From: Obelidium mucronatum
Taxonomy: Eukaryota; Chytridiomycota; Chytridiomycetes; Chytridiales; Chytriomycetaceae
Assembly: GCA_025765595.1 (NCBI GenBank)
Contig: JAIVFH010000121.1
Coordinates: 1 to 64,000 of the forward strand
Length of the DNA stretch: 64,000 nt
Direction: 5' to 3'
Positions 11,702 through 24,226 of this stretch are shown in pieces; the stretch's first letter is position 1, and each line of letters starts with the position of its first letter. Position numbers and translations under genes: made by a program. Below the pieces are notes generated by a model. That model worked only from the letters and a program-made list of their open reading frames with translations. It ran no database searches and was not told where the DNA came from.

Positions 11702-14601
11702 ATGTCAAACAAACATCGCGACTGTACATTCTCGTACACCCCTGAGCTGCTCCTTGACAACCATTTGGTATGAAAGCATCAGTATGGTTAGATACGCTGT
11801 AGGTTAAATTTTCTCCTTCAGATCGCGTCGCTGGCATTCGTCAGCGATGTCAAAGACTTTGTCAGGGAACGGGCTGATCTTGAAAGGGACTTCGCAAAGA
11901 AGCTGGAGACTTTGACAAAGAAGCATGCACTCAAAAACGAGAAAAGATCACTTTTTTCCAGAGGTGGAAGCTTGGGAGGCGAAAAGTATGAGGATCCAGC
12001 AGGGTGAGCTTGAGCAAAACAAAAAAGGAATACTCGCGCGAAGTAACACACGCCTTGAGGCTTCGACGAAACTCTGTCGAAAACGCCTGGAAATCTATTT
12101 TGGACTCAACACAGCATCGATCAGAGGCACATGCAGAATTCGCTGAATCTCTCACTGTAATAGTTTGTGAAAAACTCAAGGCCCTCATTGCAAAAAAGGA
12201 TGATGCGCGAAAAAAGGTCTCATGAAGCCTATCAAAAAACTACTGCTTTTTATTGAAGTCAATTCACAGCATATGGCATTCGCACAAAGGCTGACGGCAA
12301 TCCGTGATGGAGTATACGCCGATAAGGACAAAGCCAAAAAGAAATACGATGACGCCTGCGAAGCAGTAGAAAGCATAAAATTCAAGCGTGATCGATGTTT
12401 GGATGATAAAACGAGGGAAAAGTGGAAGCTGGCAAGTCATCAAGAAGTTCTCAACATGAATAATAAAAAGGTGACGGGTTTGCTGATTTTCTTCTCTCAA
12501 GCTTTTCATTCTCACATGTCCATTGCAGAATTTATACATTTTGGAAGTGAGTGCAGCAAATGCGGCGAAAAACAGATATTTCACAGAGGAGATCCCCAGC
12601 TTATTGAATGTGGGACACGAATTAATTGAATCCTAAAAATACTCAAACTTCTCCCAAAATATTAGGACCTACACTGTCTTTCTGAATCAATTTACGATTC
12701 AATGAAGAAAATTTGGCAGAACTATGCTTCAATTGAAAGTGAATTTCTCAACAGATCCAGCGGAGATACTGCCGCAGTAGTTTTACCCGCAATTGCTTCC
12801 ATATCTCCAAAGAATGACGCAGAAGAATACATTCGTTTAAATCCTCAAACTGCACCCGCAATGTATTTTCGCCAAAGCCCAAAAGACTTTATTTATATTC
12901 CAACTGTTATGTGGAAGGAATCGGTGGGAATGGCTAATGACGAATACTCGCGATGTTATATGGTCAACAAACTGAATATGCTGAGAAAAAAGCTGGAGCA
13001 GATTGAACGAGATTTGGCAATTAAAGGAAAAGGCATAGAACGAATGGAAGAGCTTTACGAAAGTTGTAAAAATGACCCACAGCGGGGCAATATGGAAGAC
13101 GTGTTTGACGTAACTCACAACTCATTCGCTTTCTTGTTATTCTGTTTAAAACGTTTTGTAGACAATTCTTGACTATCGCCGAGACTGTATTCTGTCAGAT
13201 TCTCTTAAATCTCGAATTCAATCGAATATCGAAACTATCATAAATGGCGTTGGAGGTAGTGCTTTGGGGTATCCTCGATGGCAACATCTAACCAGAGAAA
13301 TGTACGACAAAAATAGGTGAAAAAGAAACGGACGTATTCCACACTTTCCAAACCTGCTCATTTGCAATACCTACCACTTGCTACTATTGCCGTCAGGTGA
13401 TCTGGGGAGTAGGAAAGCCAGGCCTCAGTTGTCGCGATTGGTATGGAATTACTACAACCAACTACATTGCTTCCTTTTTTCTCTCTCACACTTCCTTTTA
13501 AATAATTCAGCGGAATGAACGCGCATATCAAATGCGAACTCAAGATCTCACCAAAATGCACCCAATCAAAATCTTCAATGAGACAAGTATACCGCACCCA
13601 GAGTGCACCGCTTCCACCACCGCCTCCTATCCCACAAACTAATGTTTCGAAAGCAATGAGCATCAAATCTCATCGCAAGTCATTGACAACAATCGCGTCT
13701 GGATCTGGGTACTCCCAGGATAGCTCAACGCCGTCTTTGCTCCCCGTCGCGGAAGTTGGAAGTGCAGCAATCGTATTGTATGACTACACACCACCACCAG
13801 AACATGCCTCTGTTGAAGAGATTGCAGTACAAGAAGGAGAGGTTGTTGTAATTTCGGAACTCGGTAAAAAAAACCTTTGTGCATGTGTGTATGTTTCCTT
13901 TTCACTAAAGCAAGGTACATATAATCCCAGATGACGGAAGCGGCTGGACAAAGGTTTAAAACACTAGCAACACGTCCTTTATTTTACTTTACAATCAAAT
14001 ATCTTCTAATGCAAGCCCTTTTTTCCTCAAGGTTGCTATCCGTGACAAGATTGGAATTATACCAACCGCGTTCTTTCAAGTTTTGAATGCAGAGGAGCAG
14101 CAGCATGAGTATACAGGTACCGCGACGGCGGTGGCGATGCAAGAAGCACCCCCCTCCGAGCTTCCGCCCAGAATTCCTCCGCTAGATGCAAACGATAGTT
14201 CGTTGACGCTGCAAGAAGATGGAATCGAAGCGAGGCGCTTCAACGGATTGATTGGTATCAAAATGGTGAGACTTCCTCTCTCTCTCTGATTTTGTCTGTA
14301 ACACAAAGAGTTTTAGAGGGTGTTATTTGATTTCCATCAGAGCTGTGACGACGAAATTTCTGTTGAGGTGACAACTCTTGGAATATTCTTTTTTTTCAGA
14401 GAGTATTTACTTTTTACACCTCAAGGCTGGACAAGATGTATGGGTTCTAGACGAAGGTAAATAATAGACATTCAAACAAGTTCGCCTCGCCAACAACTAA
14501 AATCTAATTTATTTGTAGACGAAGGTTCAGGCTGGATTACTGTCCACAATGGCGAAAGAGACGGGTTGATTCCCTCCGCATATCTTAAGTGGTCAATTTA
14601 A
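11702..14601 (+). CDS. BZZ1: Bzz1-like F-BAR / C1 / double-SH3 protein
   Basis: Exon 1 (11702-11767) encodes MSNKHRDCTFSYTPELLLDN. The F-BAR domain continues from 11822 with VKDFVRERADLERDFAKKLE, NAWKSILDSTQHRSEAHAEF, then AQRLTAIRDGVYADKDKAKK. A C1-type zinc finger follows with the HxnCxxC..CxxC spacing (FHTFQTCSFAIPTTCYYC, later LSCRDCGMNAHIKC). Two SH3 domains close the protein: AIVLYDYTPPPEHASVEEIA...GWTKV...GIIPTAF and VLFDFHQSCDDEISVEAGQD...GWITV...GLIPSAYL. Bzz1 works with WASP and type I myosin at endocytic actin patches. The joint between the first F-BAR block and the next (about 11998-12030) does not give a clean GT-AG solution by eye, so a small exon or a base error may lie there. 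The last exon ends KWSI-stop at 14601. Confidence 0.85.
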
Positions 14602-15526
14602 ACCAAAAGGAAAGATGCAATAAGAAGCGCAAAATAAATAAACAACTATAATGTACCCCAATCCTCTTTCGTGGCACGTTGCTGGTGCTTTTTAGGATGT
14701 CAGTCAAAAAATACACCGGAGACTCAATCCGAAACCTGCGTTGTTCACCATCTCCGCTTCTACATCAACATCAACTCTGGCTGTAAATTAATGGAATCTC
14801 ACTCCATCCAGAAACCAATGCTTCTCTCCAAATTCGTACTTTCCTTGGGAACGCAGAAATGGTCTTGTCTTGGAAATTCTCTCCAACTTCGCACTGTTCT
14901 GGTTCCAACGAATCGCCTCCAGTTTGGGCCTTTTCTCCTACAGCTGCGGTTACGGTACCGAAAGGTACTCCATTCCTCTAATCGATCATAGCTAGACGCG
15001 AGGCGATGGCTGCTGCTATTTGTGTTAGCGGATATTGCCAATAATAACACCCAATCTCGAGGAGTCTGTTTTCAATTCCCGTCAGTTTGATTTTCCTCAC
15101 CAAATCACATCCATGTCACACCTAGGGTTATCCAATCAGTCTTTGGCGCACTTTGTGGAACATCGAGACAATGCATTTATGTAAGCCATGTATACCAAAA
15201 CAGCAATTAAAGACTGAGGGCGTTCAAAGCGGGGCAGCGAAAAACAGGCAAGTTTTTTTGGAGGCTTGTGAAAAGACACCCTAAAAAAAAGGAACACGCA
15301 AACCGCCAAGGAATCTGAGCTACGTAAAAAGCAACAGACGGTGTGCTTTCTTCAAAAGTTAAATGAGAATGCAGGTTGCATGTCTTGTGATTCATTCCAA
15401 GTTTCTTTCTTGGGAGCCTTATTATGAACGTTGGAACTGGGGTTGCGAAAAGAGCCTGACGCCACTCGCTTCGGCTTGCATTAAGAACAAACACACAAAC
15501 ATGGCCCAGGGTGGCGTTTTAAAAGG
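14602..15526. other. Intergenic, no gene recognised
   Basis: About 0.9 kb between the Bzz1-like stop and the TATA box of the Cys-rich gene. Short open frames here show no family pattern, no signal peptide and no splice-supported extension. I see no RNA gene. Confidence 0.5.
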
Positions 15527-15534
15527 TATAAAAA
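15527..15534 (+). promoter_or_regulatory. TATA box of the Cys-rich gene at 15572
   Basis: TATAAAAA lies about 45 bp upstream of the ATG, within AAAAGGTATAAAAAGG. Position and sequence match a canonical eukaryotic TATA element. Most genes in the window lack an obvious one, so this gene may be strongly or conditionally expressed. Confidence 0.6.
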
Positions 15535-15571
15535 GGCAACTGGACTGTGGCTACAAGGAATTCAAAAAGCT

Positions 15572-16471
15572 ATGAATCCCTTTGTCCTAGCAATCCTTTC
15601 AACTTTATCTCTCCTCGTTTCTGCTGGGTGCCCTTGGGGGACAATCCCAATCCCCTTAGCACCAGCTTGCTGGTGCATTCCAGGATGGACTCAATACGGA
15701 AACCAGTGCTGCTCCCCAAACTCCTACTATGATTCCGTCAAGGGATGCGTTTGCAATCCCGGAACAACTTGGATTGGCCTCAAGCCAGACCTGTCAAGGT
15801 TCCAAGCCCACTTGCCCTTGGGGAATGACAGTACAACGTCAACTCAGGCTGTAACTGTAACCCTGGATGGACCCTCGCTCCTACAAGAAACCAGTGCTGC
15901 TCTCCAAACTCGTACTTTGATAACGCCAAGGGATGTGTTTGTAACTCAGGAACCACGTGGAATGGGCAGACTTGTCAAGGAAATTCTCCGCCTCCGCCAC
16001 CACCACCACCCCCTCCTCCACCTCCAAAGATCGTGTGCTCAACAAGGGAAGTGGGAAGCTCCGAATGGTGCTTGTTGTGGTATGCAGGAAACTTACACGC
16101 CTGGATTGGGGTGTGGTCGTGCCTCCTAGTACGTACGTGGCTGGTGCTGTTGAAGTTCACGGTTGCCCTTCCAGACAAACCTTTCTTGATGATAGTAGCG
16201 AGTTGATTCACTATGCTGGGATGGGCGTGTGAAGCCAGTAGGAGCTTGTGTATACATGATGGGACTGAAGGCAATGATGGAATGTTCTCCCTTTATTGCT
16301 ATTGCATCGTATACAGGGGAAGCCTTGTCCGTAATGGAGTGCGTTCAGATTTCGCTCCAATCCAGTTTGAAATCATGCGATTGCCGCTGTTACGACGTAA
16401 ATGTGAAAAAAGGTCCACCTGCCGTTTGTATGGGAGGAAACATTGGTGGAGTTTGTAAGAGTCCAAATTAA
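15572..16471 (+). pseudogene. Cys-rich secreted protein, frameshifted copy
   Basis: The ATG opens a signal peptide (MNPFVLAILSTLSLLVSAGC), then a Cys-rich module CWCIPGWTQYGNQCCSPNSY and KGCVCNPGTTW that is almost identical to the intact gene at 23.0-23.5 kb. After TTWI the frame breaks. Compared at DNA level with that paralogue there is an extra G at about 15775 (GATTGGCC against GATTGCC) and one extra base at about 15830. Reading on in the shifted frame recovers a second module (CNPGWTLAPTRNQCCSPN, CVCNSGTTWNGQTCQG), a poly-Pro stretch and further Cys-bearing sequence to about 16471. The uninterrupted frame from the ATG stops at 16129. At least two more shifts would be needed to join the last Cys-rich frame (ending VCMGGNIGGVCKSPN). 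Either a decaying gene or a stretch with base-call errors. No function is known for the module. Confidence 0.6.
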
Positions 16472-16822
16472 GTGCCAAGCACCTTCCCGTTCTGTAGAAG
16501 TTTTGCTTCTTATTTTGAAATAGGCAGAAAGTGACTGAATAAAGTAACAGCAGTATTAAACACTTCCCAGCAAGTCTCGTATTTGGATTTTGATCACGTT
16601 TTAGGAAAATCCGCCAAGGATTTCGTTTTTGAGGCTTGTGAGTTCAAAAATTTCGAGAATCCAAGAAAGCAAAGTTGAACTGATGCGGATTGAGAATCGA
16701 TGTGACTGCATACATGGTCAGTAAATGATAAATAGTCGCATTTTATTTCTATTTTTTTTTTTTTTTTGGCGGCCAACACAGTCTCAGGCTTGAGAAAAAA
16801 GAACACCAACGACTCCTTCAAG

Positions 16823-18696
<1,874 letters not shown>

Positions 18697-18789
18697 CGTT
18701 TGTTATTTATTCAGTTTGTCCGAACTCGAAATCATTCTTACTGTCTCTTACTGTATGTACACTTTTATTAACCAACAACAATCAACAGC

Positions 18790-19534
18790 TTAATTCACAG
18801 GATATCCAAGACAGGTCTCCATTGAAACAAAAGTTACATTGTATTCCCGTGTAAGAAAGTTAACAGTTTGTATAATAGCATCCGGATCATCCAGTTTTTT
18901 CCAAGACTTTCGCTCCTGCATGAATTGAGTAATGCTCTTTGGAGTCGTTGGAGTTATTTCCACGTATGCGCCTCCAAAGACGTTTGATAGCACAGTATTG
19001 GACACGTCCCCGTCTGAGGTTGTGGTATCGTTTCCGAATCCAGCCACGATCGACGTGTAGCCCAGCCTGAATACAGCGGCTGTCAGCGAAGTGTATCTGC
19101 TAGCGTGCAAGTAGCCGCCGCGTAGATCCAGGAGCGACGCAGTTGGAAACGCCACCAGCTTCAGGCGGAGGCGCAGTTGCGCGGCCCACACGTGCTGCTC
19201 CGTCCGCACGAGCAGCGCCAGCGCGCCTGGCGTCAGCGCCGCTGCCTCCGCCGCCAAGCCTAGGCTGCCTCCTCCGCCCGCAAGCCGCGCCACAAGCCCG
19301 CTGGCCGACTGGGCGCGCGCCCAGTCCGCCGCCGCAAAGAACGCCGCCGGCAAGCGCGGGCTTGTGCGCCGCAAGCGCGTCAAGCAGCGCCGCGTCGACG
19401 CCGGAAAACACGAGCGTCGCGTGGCCGCCGGCGACGCACGCCGACGGGAAGAACTGCGGCGGCCCGTGCGATGCCGGGTTGGCGCGTCCGAGGACGCGTG
19501 TCAGAAGGAGAAGGAAGAGAATCACAGGAATCAT
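18790..19534 (-). CDS. Secreted NodB-fold protein, non-catalytic, with one frameshift
   Basis: First of four paralogues. The signal peptide is MIPVILFLLLLTRVLGRANP. The family pattern follows: AT(L)VFSGVDAALLDAL, then RLPAAFFAAADW, then a GGSLGLA block and LLDLRGGYLHASRYTS, TSIVAGFGNDTTT, ending ETCLGYPVN. These correspond to polysaccharide-deacetylase motifs (TFDDGP, KATFF, GH.IG.H), but the catalytic and metal ligands are missing. The reading frame is broken by one base in a CCC run at about 19355-19365: the first frame (to about 19360) and the second frame join perfectly when that run is one C shorter. About 19140-19500 is extremely GC-rich compared with its siblings. The gene is head-to-head with the next paralogue. 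Confidence 0.65.
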
Positions 19535-19566
19535 CTGTCAAACACGAAAACCTGTCAAAAAATTAA
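19535..19566. promoter_or_regulatory. 32-bp spacer between divergent start codons
   Basis: Only 32 bases separate the start codons of two divergent paralogues. The spacer holds two copies of CTGTCAAA. Either the transcripts overlap at their 5' ends or core promoter elements lie inside the opposite gene. Confidence 0.5.
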
Positions 19567-20364
19567 ATGCTGTTCTTGCCAGTCTTGGCCGTTCTCGCCG
19601 GCCTTATGGCGCATGCGATCCCTATTGCTGCACCATCTCCCGCGCCAATGCATCTAAAAGTACCTTGGGGCTGCCGCAACGAAAAAGACGCGGCTCTCGT
19701 CTTCAGAAACCTCACCAGCAATATCCTGCAAACCCTCAAAGAGCACAAACTACCCGCCACCTTCTTCATTACACCCTCATGGATGCTCAAGCACCCAGAT
19801 ATCACCAAGGACGCTCTTTCTCAAGGCCACAGTCTCGGCCTCAGTATTCCAAATGTCAGAACCCTTGTCAAAGAAACAGAGACCCCAAACAGCGACCATC
19901 AAGTGCTTACATCAAAGCTTCACAAATACTTGGAAAAGCAAGTACATGACTGGAACCAAATGACTGGATACTTGAAAATCAAAGCAAAACCAATAACCAT
20001 AGCCTTCACATCAATTTCATTCTTGGATTTGCGTGGCGGGCATATGTACAACAATCGATACAGCTCTTTAGAAACGGCTGTCGCATCCGAAGGATACACT
20101 CCTGTTCTTGCAGGATTCGGGGCAGACACTTGGAATGAAGATTCGGCTATTGAAGAATCTATCGCCCTGTCCAACTTTTATGGCAGTACCTATCTTCAAT
20201 GGACTCCAAGCAATACAAAAACGGTGAAATTTTTGGACTCTCGTGCAAAGTTGGCAGACTTGGAAAACATTACGAATGTGATCGATGCTGTCGCATTCAT
20301 CAAGAGTGATTATTTGGTCAATATTGTTCCATTAAGTTCTTGCCTCGGGTATTCTGTGAATTAA
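19567..20364 (+). CDS. Secreted NodB-fold protein, non-catalytic
   Basis: 265 residues in one exon. The signal peptide is MLFLPVLAVLAGLMAHAIP. ALVFRNLTSNILQTL stands where a polysaccharide deacetylase has (A/V)LTFDDGPS; LPATFFITPSW matches the KATFFV strand; ALSQGHSLGLSIPNV matches GH.IG.H but without the second His; SFLDLRGGHMY and TPVLAGFGADTW follow. It ends SCLGYSVN. Homology to carbohydrate esterase family 4 is inferred from the order and spacing of these blocks. Loss of the Asp pair and the His ligand predicts no deacetylase activity. A role as a carbohydrate-binding or surface protein is speculation. Confidence 0.75.
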   Translation: MLFLPVLAVLAGLMAHAIPIAAPSPAPMHLKVPWGCRNEKDAALVFRNLTSNILQTLKEHKLPATFFITPSWMLKHPDITKDALSQGHSLGLSIPNVRTLVKETETPNSDHQVLTSKLHKYLEKQVHDWNQMTGYLKIKAKPITIAFTSISFLDLRGGHMYNNRYSSLETAVASEGYTPVLAGFGADTWNEDSAIEESIALSNFYGSTYLQWTPSNTKTVKFLDSRAKLADLENITNVIDAVAFIKSDYLVNIVPLSSCLGYSVN

Positions 20365-20996
20365 AGCTGATATAGTGTATTTATTTTTTTCGTTTGGTTC
20401 AGCTCGTCGTGAAGAGCGAAGGAATTGAAATCCTTCGATTTCTTGGCTGCCCCTCATTTGTTCTTGTTGAACAACAAATCGTCAGCTCTTCAACCCTTCT
20501 TTTTCTCCGTTTATCGCATTGACAACACGTTTTTCTATTTGCTTGTGCAGCCTTCAAGCCCAACTCGATTTTGATGTTGCCATGATTGACAATTCCTGTG
20601 CCAATAACATAGAAATGTGATCTTCGCTGGGAAGATAAGAGTCATACGGTCTCACCTATTTCAAAATGAGTCGAAGTGACGTCTTCTGTGTCTAACAATT
20701 CAGGTGGTGCTTATCAAGCAAGAATTCAAAACGGAATCGGCAGAATTTACGAACTAACATCAGGACTGCTGGGTTAATTTATACCTTCAGACATCCTCAA
20801 GTGAATAGATAGGGTCTGCATTTGCAGCATTGACTGGCCTTATCGTCTTATCGAAGTTCAAGCCTAATTGAGCCATAAAAAATCTTGATTTAATCACGTC
20901 AAAAAAAAGGGTTTAAAACGCGAGCACCCCGCTCACTTTTCATTCTTCTCCAACCAAATTACCTCTTTGAGAAAAACAAAAACCTCATCTGTACGA
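20365..20996. other. Intergenic / promoter region, no gene recognised
   Basis: About 630 bp between two same-strand paralogues. No coding frame with family features. A TTTAAAA stretch near 20910 and the pyrimidine-rich CACCCCGCTCACTTTTC that follows are plausible core-promoter elements for the gene at 20997. Confidence 0.4.
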
Positions 20997-21779
20997 ATGA
21001 ACTTCCTTGCTACCACTGCTCTCCTGCTCTCTGCTGCCATCGCGTCCCTTGCCGCCCCAGTTGCCGCTCCAACTGCCGCCATCCAAACTGGATGCAAGAA
21101 CCCCGCTCAATCTGCTTTGGCTTTCCGTTCTTTGACCTCTGACATCCTCAAGTCTCTCCAAACCAGCAACCTCAAGGCCACCTTCTTTCTCGACCCTGTC
21201 TGGGTCGGTGCCAACCCATACGTTGTCCAGCAAGCGCGCGACGCTGGCCACAACTTTGGACTCGCCATCACCAACCCAACTGCTTTGGTCCAAAACGTTC
21301 CCTGCGTCAACTGCGTGCAACCAGTCAACCAAGTCGCCCTCGACGCGTACGTTGCCGACCAGACCAAGCTCTGGAACAACCACTTTGGATGGATGAAGCT
21401 CAACTTGAACCTCGTCGCCTTCCCAAATGAAGACTACATGAATCAAATCTACTCGCACATGAAGGAGAACAAGTTTGGTGCTTTGGAGAGCGCTCTTGTT
21501 GCGAAAGGGTTGAGCCCTGTGGTTGTTCCATTTGGAACTGATCCTTACATTTTCGAGAGCGCTGGTCAACACAATGTTGTTCTTTCCAACATTGTGGATC
21601 CTTCTTCTTTGGCGATCAATATGACGACTCCTGTGGCTGTTTCCAACTTTTACAGCTCTCGTTCTACTATCGTCAACAAGGAGGATGTGAACGTTGTCAA
21701 GTCTGCTGTTTCGTTTGTTGCTACTATTGGAAAGACTGTTGTTCCAGCTACCCAGTGCTTTGGTTTCCCAGCCAATTAA
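20997..21779 (+). CDS. Secreted NodB-fold protein, non-catalytic
   Basis: 260 residues in one exon. The ATG at 20997 is chosen because it begins a signal peptide (MNFLATTALLLSAAIASLAA). Blocks: ALAFRSLTSDILKSL, LKATFFLDPVWVGANPYVVQ, DAGHNFGLAITNP, WMKLNLNLVAFPNEDYMNQI, LSPVVVPFGTDPYIF, ending QCFGFPAN. Cys residues at CVNC and near both ends suggest disulfides. It is closest to the paralogue at 24519 (both have the VNC or CNC insert and the QCFGF end). Codon use is strongly biased to C/G-ending codons in the first half, as in well-expressed genes. The 3' flank has been duplicated just downstream. Confidence 0.78.
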   Translation: MNFLATTALLLSAAIASLAAPVAAPTAAIQTGCKNPAQSALAFRSLTSDILKSLQTSNLKATFFLDPVWVGANPYVVQQARDAGHNFGLAITNPTALVQNVPCVNCVQPVNQVALDAYVADQTKLWNNHFGWMKLNLNLVAFPNEDYMNQIYSHMKENKFGALESALVAKGLSPVVVPFGTDPYIFESAGQHNVVLSNIVDPSSLAINMTTPVAVSNFYSSRSTIVNKEDVNVVKSAVSFVATIGKTVVPATQCFGFPAN

Positions 21780-21812
21780 TAATCCAATTACCTCATCTGT
21801 TTCCTTTTCTTG

Positions 21813-22046
21813 TCATCTATGCGTGATATTTTACCTCTTATGTACCCCTTTGAATAAAGAATTGTTCATTATTGCTTTACTTTCGGGGGTCCTAATATAC
21901 GTCAGCGATAGACACATTGTGTCTGAGTTGACTGGTTTTTGATCATTATGTCTGTGTAGCAGTGGTGCTCGGAAAGATATGGACAAATATCAAGATGTGT
22001 ATTCAGGCAGTCGATTGGTATTGAAACATGTTCAATTTTGGAGGTT
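21813..22046 (+). repeat. Direct duplication, copy 1 (3' flank)
   Basis: Begins CATCTATGCGTGATATTTTA and runs through CTTTGAATAAAGAATTGTT, GGGGTCCTAATATACGTC, TAGACACATTGTGTCTGAG and ATTGGTATTGAA. It matches 22144-22352 in the same order with scattered substitutions and small indels. It includes the likely polyadenylation signal AATAAA of the upstream gene. Confidence 0.75.
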
Positions 22047-22143
22047 TTGTTTTGTGATCGCCATTTTCTTTCAACACGCACCCTCATCAATCTCCATTCT
22101 TAATAATTTTCGCTTTTTTTTGACACACAGCACCCTACGAATT

Positions 22144-22352
22144 CATCCATGAGTGACATTTTACTGTACTCTTTGAATAAAGAATTGTTTATTATTGCTT
22201 TACTTTTTGGGGTCCTAATATATACGTCCGCCATAGACACATTGTGTCTGAACTGACTGGTTTTGATCATTCTTTCTGTACAGTAATTCAAAATATCTGA
22301 TGCATGCAAGCAGTCATTTGGTATTACTGAACTGTTCCATTGGGAGGGGCTG
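22144..22352 (+). repeat. Direct duplication, copy 2
   Basis: CATCCATGAGTGACATTTTA, CTTTGAATAAAGAATTGTT, GGGGTCCTAATATATACGTC, TAGACACATTGTGTCTGAA and TTGGTATTACTGAACTGTTC repeat the order seen at 21813-22046. No coding sequence is carried, so this may be the remnant of a tandem gene duplication whose coding part was lost. Confidence 0.75.
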
Positions 22353-23015
22353 CCTGTCAAAAGAACCCCAATCTCCATGCACCAATTTTTCACACGTTAA
22401 GAAAAACCCTAACAAAGCAAGAAGAAAACTCTGTTGTGAACTTTCTTATTGCACCCACTGCTCTTTTGATCTCACTCGAAGATACGAGTACCACAAAAAA
22501 ATAATATTATAATGCATTCCGTGCAGGCTGTGCTTTATTTTTTACTCTCTTACAGTCAGCCAAGACGTGCTTTTTTGACCCACATATTGCGGTAACAAGT
22601 ACGCCGTGTTGTAGGCTGCAATTTGCAAAATACTGCTTAGTACGGCGAGTGCCAAGCTCTTTTGGCCGCCGCCCTTCTTTTGCGACGATTGGCAAGGCCA
22701 TTGTTTCTTTTGGACAGTGTTTCAGTCCAGCAGGATCTCCTTTGTTTTTGTCCATGATGTTTCTTGGGCTTTTGGTCCAACGCGAGTCACGATGGTTTTT
22801 GCAATGCTTTTAGAATAGAGATGAGGATAATTTACTCTGAACCAACCAACAACTCAGCAGCACCAAAACGCCAGAAAAATATTCATGGCAACAAAACGGT
22901 TTAACCTAGTTCTTACACTGCCATCTTTTTTGGCTTCGAGAAGAAGCATTATTTAAAAAGGTATTTGACACAGGGCCGGTTTATTTTTGTTTTTAGCGGA
23001 TTCACAACGCACAGC
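22353..23015. other. No gene confidently recognised
   Basis: Holds one minus-strand frame of 82 codons (22507-22755) with several Cys (FANCSLQHGVLVTAICG) but no signal peptide, family match or supporting context. The rest shows only AT-rich intergenic sequence. Confidence 0.4.
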
Positions 23016-23465
23016 TCATCTCCCTGCACCATTATTGGCATAACAAACTTCTTTTTCGCTGTCCCAAATAAGTCCTGAGGCGCAAACACAGCCGTTCTTG
23101 GTATCAAAGGTAGAGCCTGGGGCACAGCACTGGTTTCTCGGTGGAGCGAGAATCCATCCACGTTTACAGGTACAACCAGAGCTGGCGTTGTAAGTCATTC
23201 CCCAAGGACAAGAGGGCTTGGAACCTTGACAGGTCTGGCTTGAGGCAATCCAGGTTGTTCCAGGATTGCAAATACATCCCTTGACGGAATCATAGTAAGA
23301 GTTTGGTGAACAGCATTGGTTTTGGTATTGAGTCCATCCTGGAATGCACCAGCAGCCACCGTTACCGTTGCTTGTCATTCCCCAAGAACATGCCGGAGCC
23401 GGGGCCGGTGCAGCAGATGCAAAGAGGTTTGCAGTTAAAAGGGTTGCAAGAAATACCGACTTCAT
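23016..23465 (-). CDS. Cys-rich secreted protein, intact paralogue
   Basis: 149 residues. The ATG at 23465-23463 begins a signal peptide (MKSVFLATLLTANLFASAAP). The mature part is two similar Cys-rich halves: CSWGMTSNGNGGCWCIPGW, QNQCCSPNSYYDSVKGCICN, then CPWGMTYNASSGCTCKRGW, NQCCAPGSTFDTKNGCVC, ending EVCYANNGAGR. Each half has eight Cys in the order C..C.C..CC..C.C..C. The spacing resembles small EGF- or TIL-like disulfide modules, but I do not recognise a named family. It is the reference copy for the broken gene at 15572. An apoplastic effector-like or wall-associated role is possible but not shown. Confidence 0.75.
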   Translation of the reverse strand: MKSVFLATLLTANLFASAAPAPAPACSWGMTSNGNGGCWCIPGWTQYQNQCCSPNSYYDSVKGCICNPGTTWIASSQTCQGSKPSCPWGMTYNASSGCTCKRGWILAPPRNQCCAPGSTFDTKNGCVCASGLIWDSEKEVCYANNGAGR

Positions 23466-23689
23466 AGTTTTTTTGTTACTAGTTTTGTAAATTATGTTAT
23501 CGCGTGTTTTGTACCCCATTTCCTTCTAAGGCACGTGACAATTTTTTTTTGGAGGCTGCGTGTAAAATGCTAAGCATCAAAAATCGAACATTTATGAGGC
23601 TTTGCATGTTGGCTAAAAACGAAATGGTGTACTTTCTTCAAGTCGGATTGATGCCATCTCGTGTTTGCTGGGCATGGAGTCAGAAGGGC

Positions 23690-23800
23690 AACCAACCTGT
23701 CAAGACCTTCCTCCATACTTGCCTGACCAATTCCGAATCTTTTTTCTGGTTTCTCGGTGGAGTGTGATGACCACCCAGGCTTACATATCCAGGCAAGGTT
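23690..23800 (-). pseudogene. Decayed fragment of the Cys-rich family
   Basis: On the minus strand this stretch carries CTCCACCGAGAAACCAG, identical to the intact gene at about 23135-23153, with ACCTGTCAAG-like and GGAT-TGTAAGCCTGGGTGG sequence in partly recognisable order. No open frame remains. It appears to be a third, eroded copy. Confidence 0.4.
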
Positions 23801-23925
23801 CGTTCTCTGCAGTCAACAAAAAACGGAGGACATATTTCCTACTGTTTTGTTTTTGAGCAATACAAATCATTGCCAGTAGATACAGTATACTGCTGGCTAC
23901 CTTCTCCAATCGGGTCCAATGCAAG

Positions 23926-24123
23926 TTAGGGAGGCCAAATACAACTTTTCTTGTTGTTATCGTTCTGGTGGTGGAAGTTGCTTTTGGAGGGGCCTGATTT
24001 CCCAAAGGCAACAAACTGGTAGGTGCAAAAGTAGGAGGCTGGGGGAGCGGTATAAACTGGAACCGAAGCAGTAGCCACAAGGAGAGTGGCGGCTGAAATG
24101 ATTGTGATGGTAACATACTGCAT
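23926..24123 (-). CDS. Small putative secreted protein
   Basis: 65 codons from an ATG at 24123-24121. The first 25 residues look like a signal peptide (MQYVTITIISAATLLVATAS). The short mature part has three Cys (SYFCTYQFVAFGKSG and a terminal KKSCIWPP). The frame past the stop (GEGSQQYTVSTGNDLYC) also looks protein-like, so the gene may be truncated by a stop or an unrecognised intron. It lies beside the Cys-rich genes and could be related. No family recognised. Confidence 0.35.
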   Translation of the reverse strand: MQYVTITIISAATLLVATASVPVYTAPPASYFCTYQFVAFGKSGPSKSNFHHQNDNNKKSCIWPP

Positions 24124-24185
24124 TTACTTTTGTTCTGTGGAAAAAGGACAAGCCTTTACATTTAACAATTGGCACCTGAGCTTAA

Positions 24186-24186
<1 letters not shown>

Positions 24187-24224
<38 letters not shown>
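24187..24224 (+). repeat. Poly(A) tract of about 38 bases
   Basis: A pure A homopolymer, the longest in the window. It could be a retroposition scar or simple slippage, and its length is unreliable in most assemblies. Confidence 0.9.

Positions 24225-24226
<2 letters not shown>

Noticed and set aside
22507..22755. 82-codon minus-strand frame with several Cys
   Set aside because: No signal peptide or family match, and its position between decayed repeats makes chance likely.
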